From NCBI GenBank assembly GCA_947579605.1, contig OX388324.1:20715746-20779745 (forward strand): a DNA stretch of 64,000 bases. The letters are read 5' to 3'. Of the stretch, positions 1-11,605 are shown in pieces. The position numbers were made by a program, and so were the translations under genes. The notes below the pieces were generated by a model. That model was not told the origin of the DNA. It worked only from the letters and a program-made list of their open reading frames with translations, and ran no database searches. Source of the DNA: Athripsodes cinereus. Taxonomy: Eukaryota > Arthropoda > Insecta > Trichoptera > Leptoceridae. Position 1 is the stretch's first letter; every line of letters starts with the position of its first letter.

Positions 1-439
1 GTGAATAATTAGCTAGCTCAGATCTCTTTTGAACGTTCAGCCGACAACATGTTTTAGTCTAACACATTACTAACATTTTTATTGTTAAATTATTATTAGT
101 GAATAAACTTAGTGGAAAGCTTATTTTCATGTAAGTAAAATATTACTGTTTCATTTCGTTCCTTTTTAATCACAGTATGTAATTTAATATAATCATTTAG
201 AATCAAATCAATTTTCTTACTTATCAAGCCTTCTGCAAATTGTATATGGAAGAAAGGGAAAATATGTACACAGTGAATCTGTGAGGATATTTAACATTAA
301 TAATCTATACCAACAAAGCCCCTTCATCCATAAAACTATTCATATATAAGTAATGAAGCTTCACTTTACTTTTGCTTGACAATGAGAGTGGAAGCTCTTA
401 AAAGCCGGCTTGCAAAATAAATAAAGTCAATAGTGGAAT
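1..439. other. Intergenic sequence, no gene seen
   Basis: AT-rich sequence without an open frame of note, a splice-bounded coding segment or a recognisable repeat. The missing 5' exons of the UBXN6-like gene were looked for here and not found. Confidence 0.5.
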
Positions 440-510
440 AACTATTTTTTTTATAAAGATATAAGTATCTGGGTTTTGTTTGTTATAAACCCAAATACAA
501 CCGGTCAATT
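440..510. repeat. Fragment of a tRNA-derived SINE body
   Basis: Carries the string 'atctgggttttgtttgtta' followed by 'taaacccaaatacaacc'. The same string occurs in fuller copies at 30330-30512 and 40926-41095, where it is joined to a tRNA-like head. Here only the body is kept. Confidence 0.6.
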
Positions 511-552
511 TCTACTATAGGTTATCCAATAGTATCCAGTTAAAAAATATAT

Positions 553-1600
553 ACAGGAAGTTCCGCGTGTGTTAGAGTGAACAATAACCTGTCGGAATGG
601 TTCACACTGACAAAAGGAGTAAAACAAGGGTGCGTGATGTCGCCATGGCTTTTTAACCTATACATTGATCATTGTATTCGTCCATTGAAAGAAATGAATG
701 TAGGTGTTGATATGAATGGGATGAATGTAAGAGCGTTAATGTTTGCCGATGATTTGGTATTGATGGCTGAAAGTGAAAGTGATCTACAGCGAATGATGAC
801 GTGTGTGTATGAAAATTGTGCGATTAATGGATTGAGAATGAATGCAAAAAAGACAAAAATCATGGTGTTTGAAAGAGGAAGTGAGAGAACAGTATGCCAT
901 ATAATGATTGACAACGAAGTGTTAGAGCAAGTTGACGAATGTGTGTACTTAGGTAGTTTGTTCACGAGAGATGGAAAGTGTGAAAGCGATATTGAAAGGA
1001 GAAAAGTTGCTGGCAATAAGGTAAATGGTGCAATCCGACCAATAATTGCAAATAGAAACATATCCACCACAGCTAAAAGGTTGGTGCACTCTGCTATCTT
1101 AGTGCCAACACTTATGTATGCAAGTGAGACGTGGACATGGTTAAAGAAGGATGAAAGTGGCATAAATGCAGTGGAAATGAGATCGTTGAGAAGGATGTGT
1201 GGTAAAAGTCTGAGAGATCGTGTGCGTAACAGTGATATACGAAAGGAATGTGGAATGAAAGTTGGTGTAATAACAAGGATGAATGTAAATAAGTTAAGAT
1301 GGTTTGGGCACGTGGAAAGAATGAATGAGGACAGAATGACTAAGAAGATATATTTGGCTGAGAGGATTGGTGCTCGGAGACGTGGACGTCCGAGGATTAA
1401 ATGGCAAGATCATTTAAATCAAATCCTACAGGACGGTCACGTGTTGAGCACGTTGAACAGGAGAGCATGCATGAGGAATTGTATGACAGTGACGGAAGCG
1501 AAAGATGTATGCAAGGATAGAAGGAAGTGGCGCTCGATCCTTTCTGCCTACCCCGCGAGGGAAGCGGCGTGATGGTATGTATGTATATGTATGTAAAAAA
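553..1600 (+). mobile_element. 5'-truncated RTE-like LINE with open reverse transcriptase frame
   Basis: The open frame 577-1572 encodes the C-terminal part of a non-LTR reverse transcriptase: KGVKQGCVMSPWLFNLY at residues 13-29 of the frame, the catalytic FADD box at about 56-59, then the C-terminal block with KLRWFGHVERM, RRRGRPRIKW and RRACMRNCM. The first codon of the frame is GTG inside a truncated element, so it is not a true start. The frame is uninterrupted to its stop, so the insertion looks fairly young. The 3' end is a small hairpin (CCC GCGA GGG) followed by a GTAT-rich tail. The catalytic Asp pair is kept, but the endonuclease and N-terminal RT parts are missing, so it cannot move on its own. 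Confidence 0.85.
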
Positions 1601-1849
1601 TATATATTGATGATCATAATTTTACACATTTTACTATCCTTCACTGTGTACCGTAACAAGATATCACAGAAGCCATATGGGGAGCGAGGGGGTTGCATCT
1701 TGTCCATGAACTTCCACCAAGAACTGTCAGTCGATAAATTAAACTTTATATATAAGTAATATCATACACATCTAAATGTTAATTTAACACATGCTACGAT
1801 TAGTATAATAATTTATTTGATAATTCATTAATTCACTCATTCTCAGCAT

Positions 1850-2110
1850 GAGCCTTTTACTAAGTTCAAGAAAACTTTGTAAAAAGCAGCATAATAAAAT
1901 ATTAAAGACCCTTCATTTGGAATCGACTCCCCGAAGATCTTTGTAAAAACCAATCAATAACAACGTTTAACAGCAAATTAAAGACATCATTTTTCCAACA
2001 TAGTTTTCCATGCCTTTGAGATGGATGCTCTATTAAACGGCGCCGAATAAATCATCCAGCACACATACAAACATAATCATACTCAATCCACAAGGCAATC
2101 AATGTCAAAG
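1850..2110 (+). mobile_element. 3' remnant of a non-LTR retrotransposon
   Basis: Frame 1915-2018 reads WNRLPEDLCKNQS followed by TTFNSKLKTSFFQ and a stop, the classic WNxLP end of L2/CR1/Jockey reverse transcriptases. The rest of the element is gone. It lies upstream of the first visible UBXN6 exon. Confidence 0.55.
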
Positions 2111-2404
2111 CTGTAATAATTAATAGTTAACAAAATTAATAATTAAAATTTCTCCAGAAGGCACTTGAACCCATAATTGTATAAACAATGGGATCTTGTT
2201 TTCTACCACAATTTTTCCTACCACTGTTTTTTGAATTCTTTCACTGCTTTTCTTTCATCTAGCGTATAGAGTCTGTTGAATCCATATATTCTGCCAGGGG
2301 ATAAGTTGGTATGAATCTGGCTATTATCGAAATGTGGATCTCACTATTGAACCAACTACTACTGCTCTGTGATGTATTATTCAATATTTGTTATTACGTT
2401 TCAG

Positions 2405-5400
2405 ATTGAGGCTTGTGTAGAGACATTATGCAAATATATAGAAAATATTATAGCACATCCCAATGAAGAGAAGTATCATAAAATAAGGATGTCTAATAAG
2501 TAAGTTCACTCATTTATTATTTTATCAATACAAGCATTACCCTATGTCTGTAAAAAATCTGGAAGGCAGAGTTCTTAATAATGTAATATGTTTGTGTCAT
2601 TCTGAAATGAAGGCTGGGAAAGTAACAAGAATGGAAGTCAACAAATGAGGATAGAATGACATAGAAAAAGTATTGCTTGCCTTAGAGGAATGGTGGTAGG
2701 ATAGCTCTTTACACCATGACCCACACAATTTTGTTGGTCAGATTTTAAAAATTATTTTGCGATTGATTTCTTAGCTCTGAATGGCATGCATTGATCATGT
2801 TGGTCAATAAGCTATGGCATACACTTATTGACCAACATGATCAATGCATGGCATTCGGAGCTAAGAAATCAATGTACAATTGCAAAATAATTTTTAAAAT
2901 CTGACCAACAAAATTGTAAGGGTCAGGGTGTAAAGGGCTATATAAGGGACTATCCAAAGATTAAATAGCAAAATCATATAAACCAGACTCTCCAGGAAGG
3001 ATATGTGTAAAGCACATCAAATAGGAAAGCATGCATGAGGATTGTATGGCAGTGACGGAAGCGAAGTGTGTATGCAAGGATAGGAATAAGTGGTGCTCGA
3101 TCTCTTCTGTCTACCCCGAAATGGAAAAGGTGTGATTATGATGACATTATCCTCTTTTCTGAATTTAAATTATTTTATTGTGTGTTTTTAGAGTTTTCTG
3201 TGAAAAAGTCCAGCCCATGGAAGGTTCCATGGAGGTTCTCCAAGCGGCAGGATTCAGACAGCAGGCTATTGCTAACGATGCTGGTGCTGAAGAGAGCTTC
3301 CTAGTCTTTAATGAGACTAATGTAGAGTCTATTGATAGCTTGACTGTAAGTTTATATTTTAATATATTTTTATACAATCTTATCACTCGCAATTAAGAAA
3401 TGTTTTGATATTTCTTTTATCGAATTGAAAAAACATTTAATAGCCGTCTTGAAAAGTTACATTTCTTGGCATAGTTTAGTTTACTTTTACCTTTTCTTGA
3501 GAGGAGAATTGATTTCAATTCTCCTCTCAAGAACACAGATAAACAAACTTCCTTCATTCAGTGTGAAGAACTATTAGTGATCATTCTGAAGACATAGCTT
3601 ATTGCACAAATTTAATTATTTACCATCTTGTCGCAGTTACTCCTGGATGCCCTCCGTTCGGCTGAACCCATTCAGCTGGAATTAGACAGGAACCTACAAG
3701 TCCTACTGCCGTCACAGGCAGCTAGTAGAGTGGAGCTACCTCAAGCCTTCTATGCTATCACACCAGAGGAACTTAAGAAAGAATTACAACTCAAGTTAGT
3801 ATCAAATAGTTTGTGGTGTAATTTACATTTTCTACTACCACTACTACCCTGGCAGATATCAATTGTCTAGTTCCATAGTCCAACAACTCGAAATTCCAGT
3901 AGTTCAAGATACAGCTTGTCTATGTTTTCAGACACTATTATGATCATCCAAGATCACAAATTAATCAAATACAGAAAATATTTGATGCTAAGATATTTTT
4001 TTATGGGAACCAGCAGTTGGTTTGACAATTCAGTTGATCACAATAGGGAACTTGCACTCGAGAGGAATATTTTGTGAAATGCATTAATAAGGTAGAAAAA
4101 AGGTTATGTATCGATTATATTTTGATTAAAACTCAAAAGTAATTATTTTTCAATTATTATTTTAATAAATAAAATCACACTTTTTCGCCCGCTGTTTGAA
4201 CGCCATATTGCTGGCTATTGCATTTGTGACGTCACATGTCCTGAGTGATGTTTTGTTGTTTATCGTAATGTATGGGATTAACAATCGCTTGGTATTTGAG
4301 TCCGGTTTTTAACATTTTCGAAGTAGGTAAATGTATCTTGGATTGATACAAAATGTTTCCAAAAAGATCATACAAATATTGCGTAGTCCGGGGTGTACAA
4401 ATATAACTTATACGACACCGAATAAATTATTTCTACGCATGCCGATATTGTTAACTGGATACTGTACTGTAAGTTCAGCGACTTCTTTGCAGCTTTCCAT
4501 ATCTATCGTCCAATGACAAAACAAACAAAATTATTCGCAGTATAAATATTGTTATTAGGTAATGAACACATCTATTAAGTAGTGGATGCTTATGGTGTCG
4601 ACATTTGTTACGATATCCTTAAAATACTATCTGATTTACAATAAAAATCTTTTGGTTTTGATACAATGGCTGTCAGAAACTCACTCGGTGTGGATATATT
4701 TGTAGATGATCGATGACTCAATTCAGCACAAGTTATAATTTAACTTCTGTGCTAACTTCAGCTAACTTTGATTTTTTCCAATAACATTGGACAGATTTTT
4801 TAGCAGGATCTTCACTCCGACCATGCACCCAGTACAGAAAAGTAATGGCGTATTTTGAACCTGTAATCACTAATCAGACCTAAGAATGATGGAAAATTGA
4901 TAATAATTGCCATTGAATATAATTATGTAATTATTACACAATGTTGTATTGCATTTACAAATTAGTAATAACATTATAAGACAAAGCTATAGCGCCTATC
5001 GGCGGGCATATTATTATATGCATGATAAATATCCGATCGCCCCTTGAGAAAATCGTTTTCCGTCATTATAACTAAATTAAAAAATAGGAACTGATGTATG
5101 TTTATACGTAAAAAATTAATCATCTTGAAGTTTTTGGCAAAAAAAGCGTTCAAACCCAAACCACAACAGTAAATAACCTCGTCAAACTAATAGATATATA
5201 CTACGAAATGTACTAAGCATTTGTAGACAGAGAGATCGAAGGGACGTATGACGTCATCAAAATGGCGCTTTCGGATGTGGTGTTTTCGCGGAAATTCAAA
5301 AATTGAAATTTCAAAATGCTATAAAACAGAAATTAAGCAACGTATCGAAAAAAAAATTACTGATATGTGTTACTGATTACTTTATTTATGATTCTAAAGA

Positions 5401-7040
5401 ATAAAAAAAATATGTGCAAGTTCCCTATTATTTTTGTGATCAGCTGAATCATGAGTAGTTTTCTAATAATAAAAAGACATTATCACACTTTGAAAATACA
5501 CAACAGCTACATTACGTGGCAAAACTCAAAGTATTACAGAAAACAGGATACTTATATAGTTAAAAGTATTGCCAGTATGCAAAAATGATTTGTTGCAATT
5601 TTCAAATTTTTGTTTGTGGAATAGAAAAAATACCGGTTTTGACTTGAATAAACCAAAAATACTTGATTCTTCAGAAATTTATATTGTTGGCCTATAGAAT
5701 TTAACTGTCCATTTGGTCTGCAATGCAAGAGTACTTCTAAGAGCCAGAGCAAGTAGAGAAATGCTGATGTATATCATAATCTAGAAAGTACAGATGTGAA
5801 AATTAGGAAGCAGATCTCCTAGCATTTTCTTCCAACAAACTCAATGTTTAATTACAAGTATTGCAGACACAAAAATATTTTACAAACCTTTATTCACTAC
5901 AATTTTTTTTTTTATATAATGTAATACTTAATTTTTATTTATTTCAGAGCTGAATTGGCTGAGAAGAACCTGATGCTGAGAACTAAAGCCATGAGGGAAA
6001 AAGATGAATTGAGGGAGATTAGGAAATATAAATATGCTCTTATCAGAGTACGATTCCCAGATGGTATATTATTACAGGTAATAATATTTGTAAACAAAAT
6101 GGCTGACATTGTTCAAAATGGTGGATAATTCAAATCAATCAATTTTACCTCTCAAAGGTGTTTATTACCAATTTAACTATGAGTTTAGCAACCCTTAAAA
6201 CTAATAATCATTGGACTGATCTTTGATATCCCCATATTTCTTGCATCGGCTAAATGGTGTTATGGTTTCAACAATATCTAAAGCCTTTTCAATAATAATA
6301 ATCTTTTTGAAGTTGAAAACACGTACAGACTCTCAATCCCTTTTGTGGAGAGAAATTTGTTACAAAATATTAATTGGCTGATTTCTGCCTCTGCCATCTG
6401 TGCCCTCGGTCTTCCCCTCCGCGATGGCAATGAGTAGTCCTGGGTGCCTGATATTGTGGCCAATCCAGTTAGGTCGTTGTTGACTGATTCTCTTAAGAAG
6501 TTGCCTCTTTTCGCCTACCCTGGTTAACACTTCTTCGTTTTCAACGTGTACCGAGCAATGGATCTTCAGCATGCGTCTGTCGTACCACATCTCAAAGGCC
6601 GCCAACCATCCGCTTTCACTCTTGCTGATGGTCCACGTCCCACGTCTTTATAATGTATTAAAGTTGAATAATGAAATTTGCACAAAAGGCGTACACACAC
6701 ATTGCCTTGCCTTACTGTAAATTTAAATATCCGATTATGATTTTTTTTCTTAATATTTTAGGGTACATTTTCTGTGTACGACAAATTCTCTGAAGTTCTC
6801 AAATTCGTCAAAGAAAATTTAGAACACGAAGGATTACCTTTTGTACTTGTCTCTCCGACTGGAGTCAAATTCACTTCCGAAGATGAAATGGAAGACAAGA
6901 ACCTTATAGATGTACGTCTAGTTCCTGCCACCGTTCTAATATTTTCCTGGGACCAGTCTGTAGCCGAGGATATAGCCAAGTCTGCTCAGAAGGATGTTTA
7001 CCTTAAACCTGAAGTGATGATCTTAGTAACGCATATTTAA
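2405..7040 (+). CDS. UBXN6: UBXN6/UBXD1-type p97 cofactor, C-terminal part (5 exons)
   Basis: UBXN6 family proteins bind the AAA ATPase p97/VCP and act in endolysosomal and ER-linked protein turnover. Exons by reading frame and GT-AG junctions: 2405-2499, 3192-3345, 3637-3794, 5948-6077 and 6762-7040 (stop TAA). They join to 272 codons including stop. Exons 1-2 encode a PUB domain (KYIENIIAHPNEEKYHKIR, then QPMEGSMEVLQAAGF), which in this family holds the p97 C-terminal tail. Exons 4-5 encode a UBX fold starting near LIRVRFPDG and ending near VLIFSW. I see no FPR touch-turn, consistent with UBXD1-type UBX domains. The protein ends shortly after VYLKPEVMI, similar to family ends. The N-terminal exons are not in the window, so the entry is partial. 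Introns carry an RTE relic, a foldback, a 1.4-kb element and a LINE fragment. Confidence 0.88.
2606..3140 (+). mobile_element. Decayed RTE-like LINE fragment split by a foldback
   Basis: Segments 2606-2700 and 2942-3140 together match the last third of the LINE at 553-1600: 'aggattaaatggcaagat' there reads 'aagattaaatagcaaaatc' here, and the tail 'gtgacggaagcgaa' is shared. Frames are broken. The fragment is interrupted at 2701-2941 by an inverted repeat and lies in a UBXN6 intron. Confidence 0.7.
2701..2941. repeat. Foldback (long inverted repeat) element
   Basis: Two arms of about 115 bases, imperfect, read as reverse complements across a centre near 2820: 'ttgttggtcagattttaaa' in the left arm and 'tttaaaatctgaccaacaa' in the right. 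It sits inside the RTE relic, so it inserted later. No clear target duplication seen. Confidence 0.8.
3494..3533. repeat. Perfect 19-bp hairpin in a UBXN6 intron
   Basis: Arms 3494-3512 and 3515-3533 are exact reverse complements around a 2-base loop. It lies about 100 bases upstream of the exon starting at 3637. It could be a cruciform-prone microrepeat; no function can be read from it. Confidence 0.7.
4046..5425. mobile_element. 1.38-kb TA-flanked non-autonomous DNA element, copy 1
   Basis: Starts GGGAACTTGCAC and ends GTGCAAGTTCCC, each flanked by TA, so a TA target duplication is likely. A second, closely similar copy in the same orientation lies at 58042-59511. There is no transposase frame. 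The interior holds TGACGTCA-type palindromes ('gtgacgtcac' near 4225 and 'atgacgtcat' near 5250). It occupies the UBXN6 intron between exons ending 3794 and starting 5948. Confidence 0.75.
6381..6645 (-). mobile_element. LINE fragment (ISQQR-WIGH family)
   Basis: The minus strand encodes MWYDRRMLKIH, EEVLTRVGEKRQLLKRISQQR and NWIGHNIRHPGLLIAIAEGK, the C-terminal block of a non-LTR reverse transcriptase. Related pieces lie at 10905-11036, 16255-16680 and 28360-28582. It is in the last UBXN6 intron and lacks both ends. Confidence 0.75.
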
Positions 7041-7744
7041 AATTAAATCTTCTTGTACTTTCCAAATTATGCATTTCTCGATTGTAGATAGTGTCTAAAA
7101 AATTAATTACTATGTTGTTTTTTCTTTATTTCAATATCTATTCCTAGTATTTCAAAAAATCACATTAATTTTTGTGGCGGACCAAGAAATGTAATTTTCG
7201 TTCCAGCAGAGTTGAAAATATCCCTTATCGTGTATATAACTGGACCGTGAGAGCACTCCAATAAAATTTTTGACAATATAGACTGCTCAATTCTACCATC
7301 ATACATTAAAAATGTTCCCAAAAAAGATGGGCAGATGATAATTTCCTCCCCACTATCAGAAATTGGGCGAGAGCAGCCTGAGAAACAAATGTGGAAGTTT
7401 ACACTTGGCAATAGTTTTAAATCCTTTATTATTCAAAAATATGAATTGTTTCATCAAGTAATCATGCAATTTTTATATTAACTAAAATAACATTCTATTT
7501 TGTCCTGTAAAAATCCAAAATATTTGTAGAATGTCAATTACTTTCACTCTTTTTCACTGATGTTATGGTTGTTCTGTAAAACTTATAATTGTATAATGAA
7601 TAGCTTTTATAAATTATTTATTTGTACTTTTCACATACTTGAAATAATTATTTGCACTGATATCTAATTTGAATTTTATCATATTAAAATTAGCACATTC
7701 CCAAAATTACGTTTTAAAATGCCAAACATACAACACATTTGCAT
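7041..7744. other. UBXN6 3' flank with one unassigned minus-strand frame
   Basis: ATTAAA at 7042-7047 could serve as a weak poly(A) signal. On the minus strand 7393-7160 is open, has an acceptor-like 'tttctcag' before it and ends in a stop, so it resembles a terminal exon (contains FLGTFLMYDGRIEQS). I do not recognise the product and found no joining exon; it may be chance. Confidence 0.3.
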
Positions 7745-7890
7745 TGATATTTATTTATTTATTTTATTCTTCTTGCACATCATCATTCACATAACAAAAT
7801 CAACAAACCAGTTTACATAAAAAAATATGACGATATGCAGTGGCGAGATTATCACTTTATAGTAATTTCTTCCATCTAACCACGTCATAT
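7745..7890 (-). repeat. Dispersed repeat with (TTTA)n edge, copy 1
   Basis: 'gcagtggcgagattatcac' and 'gtaatttcttccatctaac' recur in the same order at 33910-34065. The TTTATTTATT edge read as reverse complement looks like the tail of a retroelement, so the element probably points leftward. Confidence 0.65.
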
Positions 7891-8197
7891 TAACACTAAA
7901 CACAAATAAAAATAATAAAACACAAATAAGAAAAATCTCTACATAAATCAAAACGAAAGAAGAAGAAAAATCTACAATCCACACACCTAACACTCCAAAG
8001 GGACCGGGAACTATAGAAAGGGGTTAGGGGACGGGTGCTGAGTTAGAAGACAATAAATACTCGTTGACGGCGTGTTTAAATCCATTAAAAGATTGATGAT
8101 ATAAATACAGTCGACAAATATTCAGATTGATGTTATAAAATATTTAGATTTATTTTAAACAAAATTTCATTTGATGCATATTTCCTTTAATTAAAAA

Positions 8198-8585
8198 TTA
8201 TAAATGCCGTCCTTGAGAATTTGATCTACATGTTCAAGCCATGTAGTTCTCAGATGCCCGCGCTTCCTCACACGCCTCCTTTCAGACAAGTATATCCTCT
8301 TTGTCATTCTTTCCTCTTCCATTCATTCCACGTGACCAAACCATCTCAACTAGAATTCACACGCATTCTATCCGCAACACTTCTCTTGCATCCACTCATT
8401 CTTCTAATATCCTCATTCCTCACTCTATCACGCAACGTTTTATCAACCATCCTCCTCAGCGATCTCATCTCCACAGCATTTATTCCATTTTCGTCCCTCT
8501 TCAACATGTTCACGTTTCACTTGCATACATAAGTGTCGGTACCAGGATGGTATTGTGCACTAGCAATTTTGCCATGTTCGAAATA
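8198..8585 (-). mobile_element. RTE-like LINE fragment
   Basis: The reverse strand carries the same reverse transcriptase C-terminal block as the copies at 12741 and 32447 ('gtccttgagaatttgatc' edge, 'ccaaaccatctcaa', 'gcgatctcatctccac'). The 3' hairpin and tail are absent and the frame is broken. Confidence 0.75.
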
Positions 8586-8796
8586 AGTTTCATTATTTAT
8601 AGCACACAATCTATTGCAATTCTTACACAATAAAATAATAGGATCATTTTATATTTCATAGTATTGATTGTATTAGGTAATACGAGTATTTTTGTTACGT
8701 TTTATCATGTTGCGTAATCTAATCTATATTAATATTTATATTGAGTGTTCATAATGTAAACCTATTAAAGATATTATTAAAAAAATAATGATTATA

Positions 8797-9583
8797 CAGT
8801 GGAACCTCTCATAACGAGTTTAATTCGTTCCAGACTCTTACTCGTTATGCGAAACATTTTTTTCTATAGAAATCAATGTAAAATACAATAATGCGTTCCA
8901 TGCCGAAAGAATATGTATTCTTGGAGTACTCAATGATTTTTTTTTATTAACGTTTATTCAAATAAAATTACTTATAAAAGAATGTAACATCTTATAAAAC
9001 AATTAAGATTAGGAAGAAAACGTACCTAAATAAAAATTAGAATTTATGACAAAGAATTAACCATTTTTAACTAGAAAACTAACCGTAAACGCAACCGTTT
9101 CGTAGACATTCTTGACACTCCCTTTGAAGCATCCATCTTCTTAATTTTATCTTTGTTCTTGAGAATAGTGCAGATCGTTGATGTTGACCGACAGTATGTG
9201 CGCGCTAGATATGCCACGCTCAAACCTTGTTCTCGCTTTTCAATGATTTTACGTTTCATTTCAACAGTTATTTTTAATCTCTTCTGGCTTTCTTCTTGTG
9301 TTTTTTTCTTTGGGGACATTTTTGAACGGATAAAAAAATTATTAATAATATCAATACAAATTTTGGAAGAATGGGTGATCACATGCGAAACAAAGGCGCT
9401 AACAGACAGATGTAATGGTGCGGAAGTCCCGGCTCACAAGGTCACAAGTGAATGTCGTGGAAAAGGGACCTACCTACCCTTTCTCTGTAGCTCGTTATGC
9501 GAAACATCGCTCGTTATGGGAGCAACTTTTTCACTTTTTTTTTTGCTTGTTATGCGAATTAATCGTTATGAGAGGTTCCACTG
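8797..9583 (-). mobile_element. Tigger/pogo-like DNA transposon relic, copy 1
   Basis: Terminal inverted repeats CAGTGGAACCTCTCATAACG at 8797 and its complement ending at 9583 are flanked by TA, as in Tc1/mariner-pogo elements. Most of the transposase is deleted; only the DNA-binding N-terminus remains (9319-9071). Relatives are at 50042-51149 and 62092-62759. Confidence 0.88.
9071..9319 (-). pseudogene. Tigger transposase N-terminal helix-turn-helix fragment
   Basis: 82 codons starting MSPKKKTQEESQKRLKIT, then KRKIIEKREQGLSVAYLART and STICTILKNKDKI, typical of the CENP-B/pogo-type N-terminal DNA-binding domain that binds the terminal repeats. The second helix-turn-helix and the DDE catalytic domain are missing, so the protein would be inactive. 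It lies wholly inside the element at 8797-9583. Confidence 0.8.
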
Positions 9584-10225
9584 TACTTTTTCATTTCCTA
9601 AAATTTAAGTGAATCGTCTGTATTCCTGTGAAATAAAAAAATTAAATTAACAAATCCGTTATTGAGAAATAAAAATTGTCAATTGGAGACTTCTCCCAGA
9701 GAACCCAAACAGTACAATGTTTCTGTGGCAAGATCCCAGAAAGTTAGGATAATTATGGGAAGACTTTTGTGTAAAAATGTTTGCTTCTACACTGTTTCCA
9801 ATAAGGACTTATAAGGGTAAATGACTGAATCTATAAAAATTATTTGTTGTGATGGTTAAAACTGTATCTTATGGATTCTTGTAAACCCTTTATACGGTGC
9901 ACCATATCTGTGACAAAATATCGGTGCTAGAAATGTAGGAAAAGAAAATACTTCAAATAGTAGAAACTTGTTATCGTCCTTTATTCCCAACAGGAATTTT
10001 GAAAGACAAAAATGTATAATAACTCTTTCACAATGAATGACTTCCTTGACTATCTGCCTAGCCAGCAAGAGATGGGCTTGATAAAAAAAACACCTGAATA
10101 TAATATATACAATTTTATTTATTTATTTACAAAAATAATTAATTTAGTAGCATAATATTCTAACAACACAACTTATGAACTAAACAAAAAATAAACGTTT
10201 GCATCACTCAAGCAAAATATTGAAT
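9584..10225. other. Intergenic sequence, no firm gene
   Basis: A 70-codon open stretch on the minus strand (10068-9856, with GAPYKGFTRIHKI) was considered as an exon or gene relic but has no supporting partner. Nothing else is recognisable. Confidence 0.3.
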
Positions 10226-10344
10226 TAATAAGAACATTATTTTCCGGGCTGAGTGGCCGTGGTCTGTAGGGCAATCTGTGACCCAACGTTTCACCCTCAA
10301 CTACAGACCACGGCCTCTCAGCCTGAAAAATAACGTTCTTATTA
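10226..10344. repeat. Foldback element, about 45-base arms
   Basis: Left arm 'gtggccgtggtctgtag' pairs with 'ctacagaccacggcctctc' on the right; the outer ends 'aataagaac' and 'gttcttatt' also pair. Loop of about 30 bases. Confidence 0.75.
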
Positions 10345-10904
10345 GTGACGCCGGCTGTGAAAGCCTAAGTCATAAATATTGAATTGTTTATATTTGGGTC
10401 ATTTTCGAAAATGTCCAACAGTTGGCCAAAAAAGCACTTTACTTCAACACCCAAAAATAGAATGACCCTCCTTCACAACACACCATTCTCGTGATAATGA
10501 TATAGCGACTGTATGAGGAGGTGACTCGATTGATTTAACATCGCTATTCTGAATGGTGAAAGTTGTTTTCTGCCCTGCTCTCTCAAGAGTAAAGTTAAAA
10601 AGCAAAATAAAAGAATAAGAACTTAATCAAATCTAAATCAATCATTTTATCTTACAAAACGCTTAGAAAGTGAAATGTATGGCCTCTATTGATGCACTCC
10701 ATGAACTAAATTGACAGTTTCAATTTCATACAAATTTGTATGAAAGTGTTTTGATGGTCTGGTAAATTGTGTTATTTAATCACAAACAAACTTTAAATGA
10801 TGTGTTTTTGCATAATTACAAATCATATAGTCGTGCATAGTTTTTACTTACCCTAAAAACAATTAAGTAAAGAGAAAATGGTTAAAAACCATAAAAATCT
10901 ATAT

Positions 10905-11036
10905 GGATCAAGTGAAGAAGGACATGAACTGTGGCACATAATGTAGAATTAAAAATTCTAACAGAAAATAGGGAGGAATGGAGAAGAAATTTCAATCTTG
11001 TTGCAGACTAATCCAATGGATCGTAACTCACTATAT
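10905..11036 (+). mobile_element. LINE fragment (ISQQR-WIGH family), tail part
   Basis: Decayed match to the end of the copies at 16255-16680 and 28360-28582: 'gaagaaggacatgaactgtgg' and 'ccaatggatcgtaactc' are shared. Frames are broken. Confidence 0.55.
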
Positions 11037-11078
11037 ACATAAAACAAATAGTTATTTGTGTCATACATTTGACAGAAA

Positions 11079-11156
11079 TGTGTCGCTGAGTTTCGAAATC
11101 CGCTATAACACATACATTTGAATGTGTTATAGCGGATTTCGAAACTCAGCGACACA
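11079..11156. repeat. Palindrome, copy 1
   Basis: 'tgtgtcgctgagtttcgaaa' pairs with 'tttcgaaactcagcgacaca' at the other end; 11602-11683 is a second copy. The pair brackets the inverted-repeat element 11345-11605. Confidence 0.85.
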
Positions 11157-11344
11157 AATATTGTTTTTAGCAAATTTTCAATTTTTGAGAATACATCACA
11201 TCGTTTGGTTTATACAGTGATTGGAATGGGAAAACGAGACTAAAATAGTTAGTTGGAGTGCAAATATCAGATGACGTCACACTTTTCAAGCGCATTAACA
11301 TGACATTTTATAAAACAAACAAATTTATCAATTATGACAATGAA

Positions 11345-11605
11345 CATATGAGTGGCGCATAGCCAAAGGTGCCTATCCAACAGTCACAAAAATTTGTATT
11401 TTGGTATATATTTCTATCACTGTTATTTACTTATTTCAGAGATGCGTACTGTCATTAATGCTTACAATATAATATATTTAGATCACTGCTGACATAAGGC
11501 ATCTTTGAAGTAAGTAAATAATACAGATAACTCACAAAATATATGTCCAACTAAAATTTTTTGCGACTGTTGGATAGGCACCTTTGGCTCTGAGCCACTC
11601 ATATG
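11345..11605. mobile_element. 261-bp MITE-like element with about 50-base inverted ends
   Basis: Left end CATATGAGTGGC, with 'ccaaaggtgcctatccaac' further in; right end mirrors it ('gttggatagg', 'gccactcatatg'). No coding. It abuts palindrome copy 2, which begins in the shared CATATG. Confidence 0.75.

Noticed and set aside
577..1572. 331-codon open frame as a host gene
   Set aside because: It is the C-terminal part of a LINE reverse transcriptase with an element-type 3' end; it starts at GTG within a truncated copy.
2261..2330. Upstream UBXN6 exon after the 'ctttcatctag' acceptor
   Set aside because: The frame that fits closes with TAA after about 14 codons and no donor of the right phase is present.
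9153..9608. 151-codon plus-strand frame
   Set aside because: It lies antisense across the Tigger relic; its composition is explained by the transposase frame on the other strand and the A/T-rich ends.
9856..10068. Mitochondrial ribosomal protein L17-like exon (GFTRIHKI)
   Set aside because: The resemblance is limited to a few residues, there is no second exon, and the splice signals are weak.
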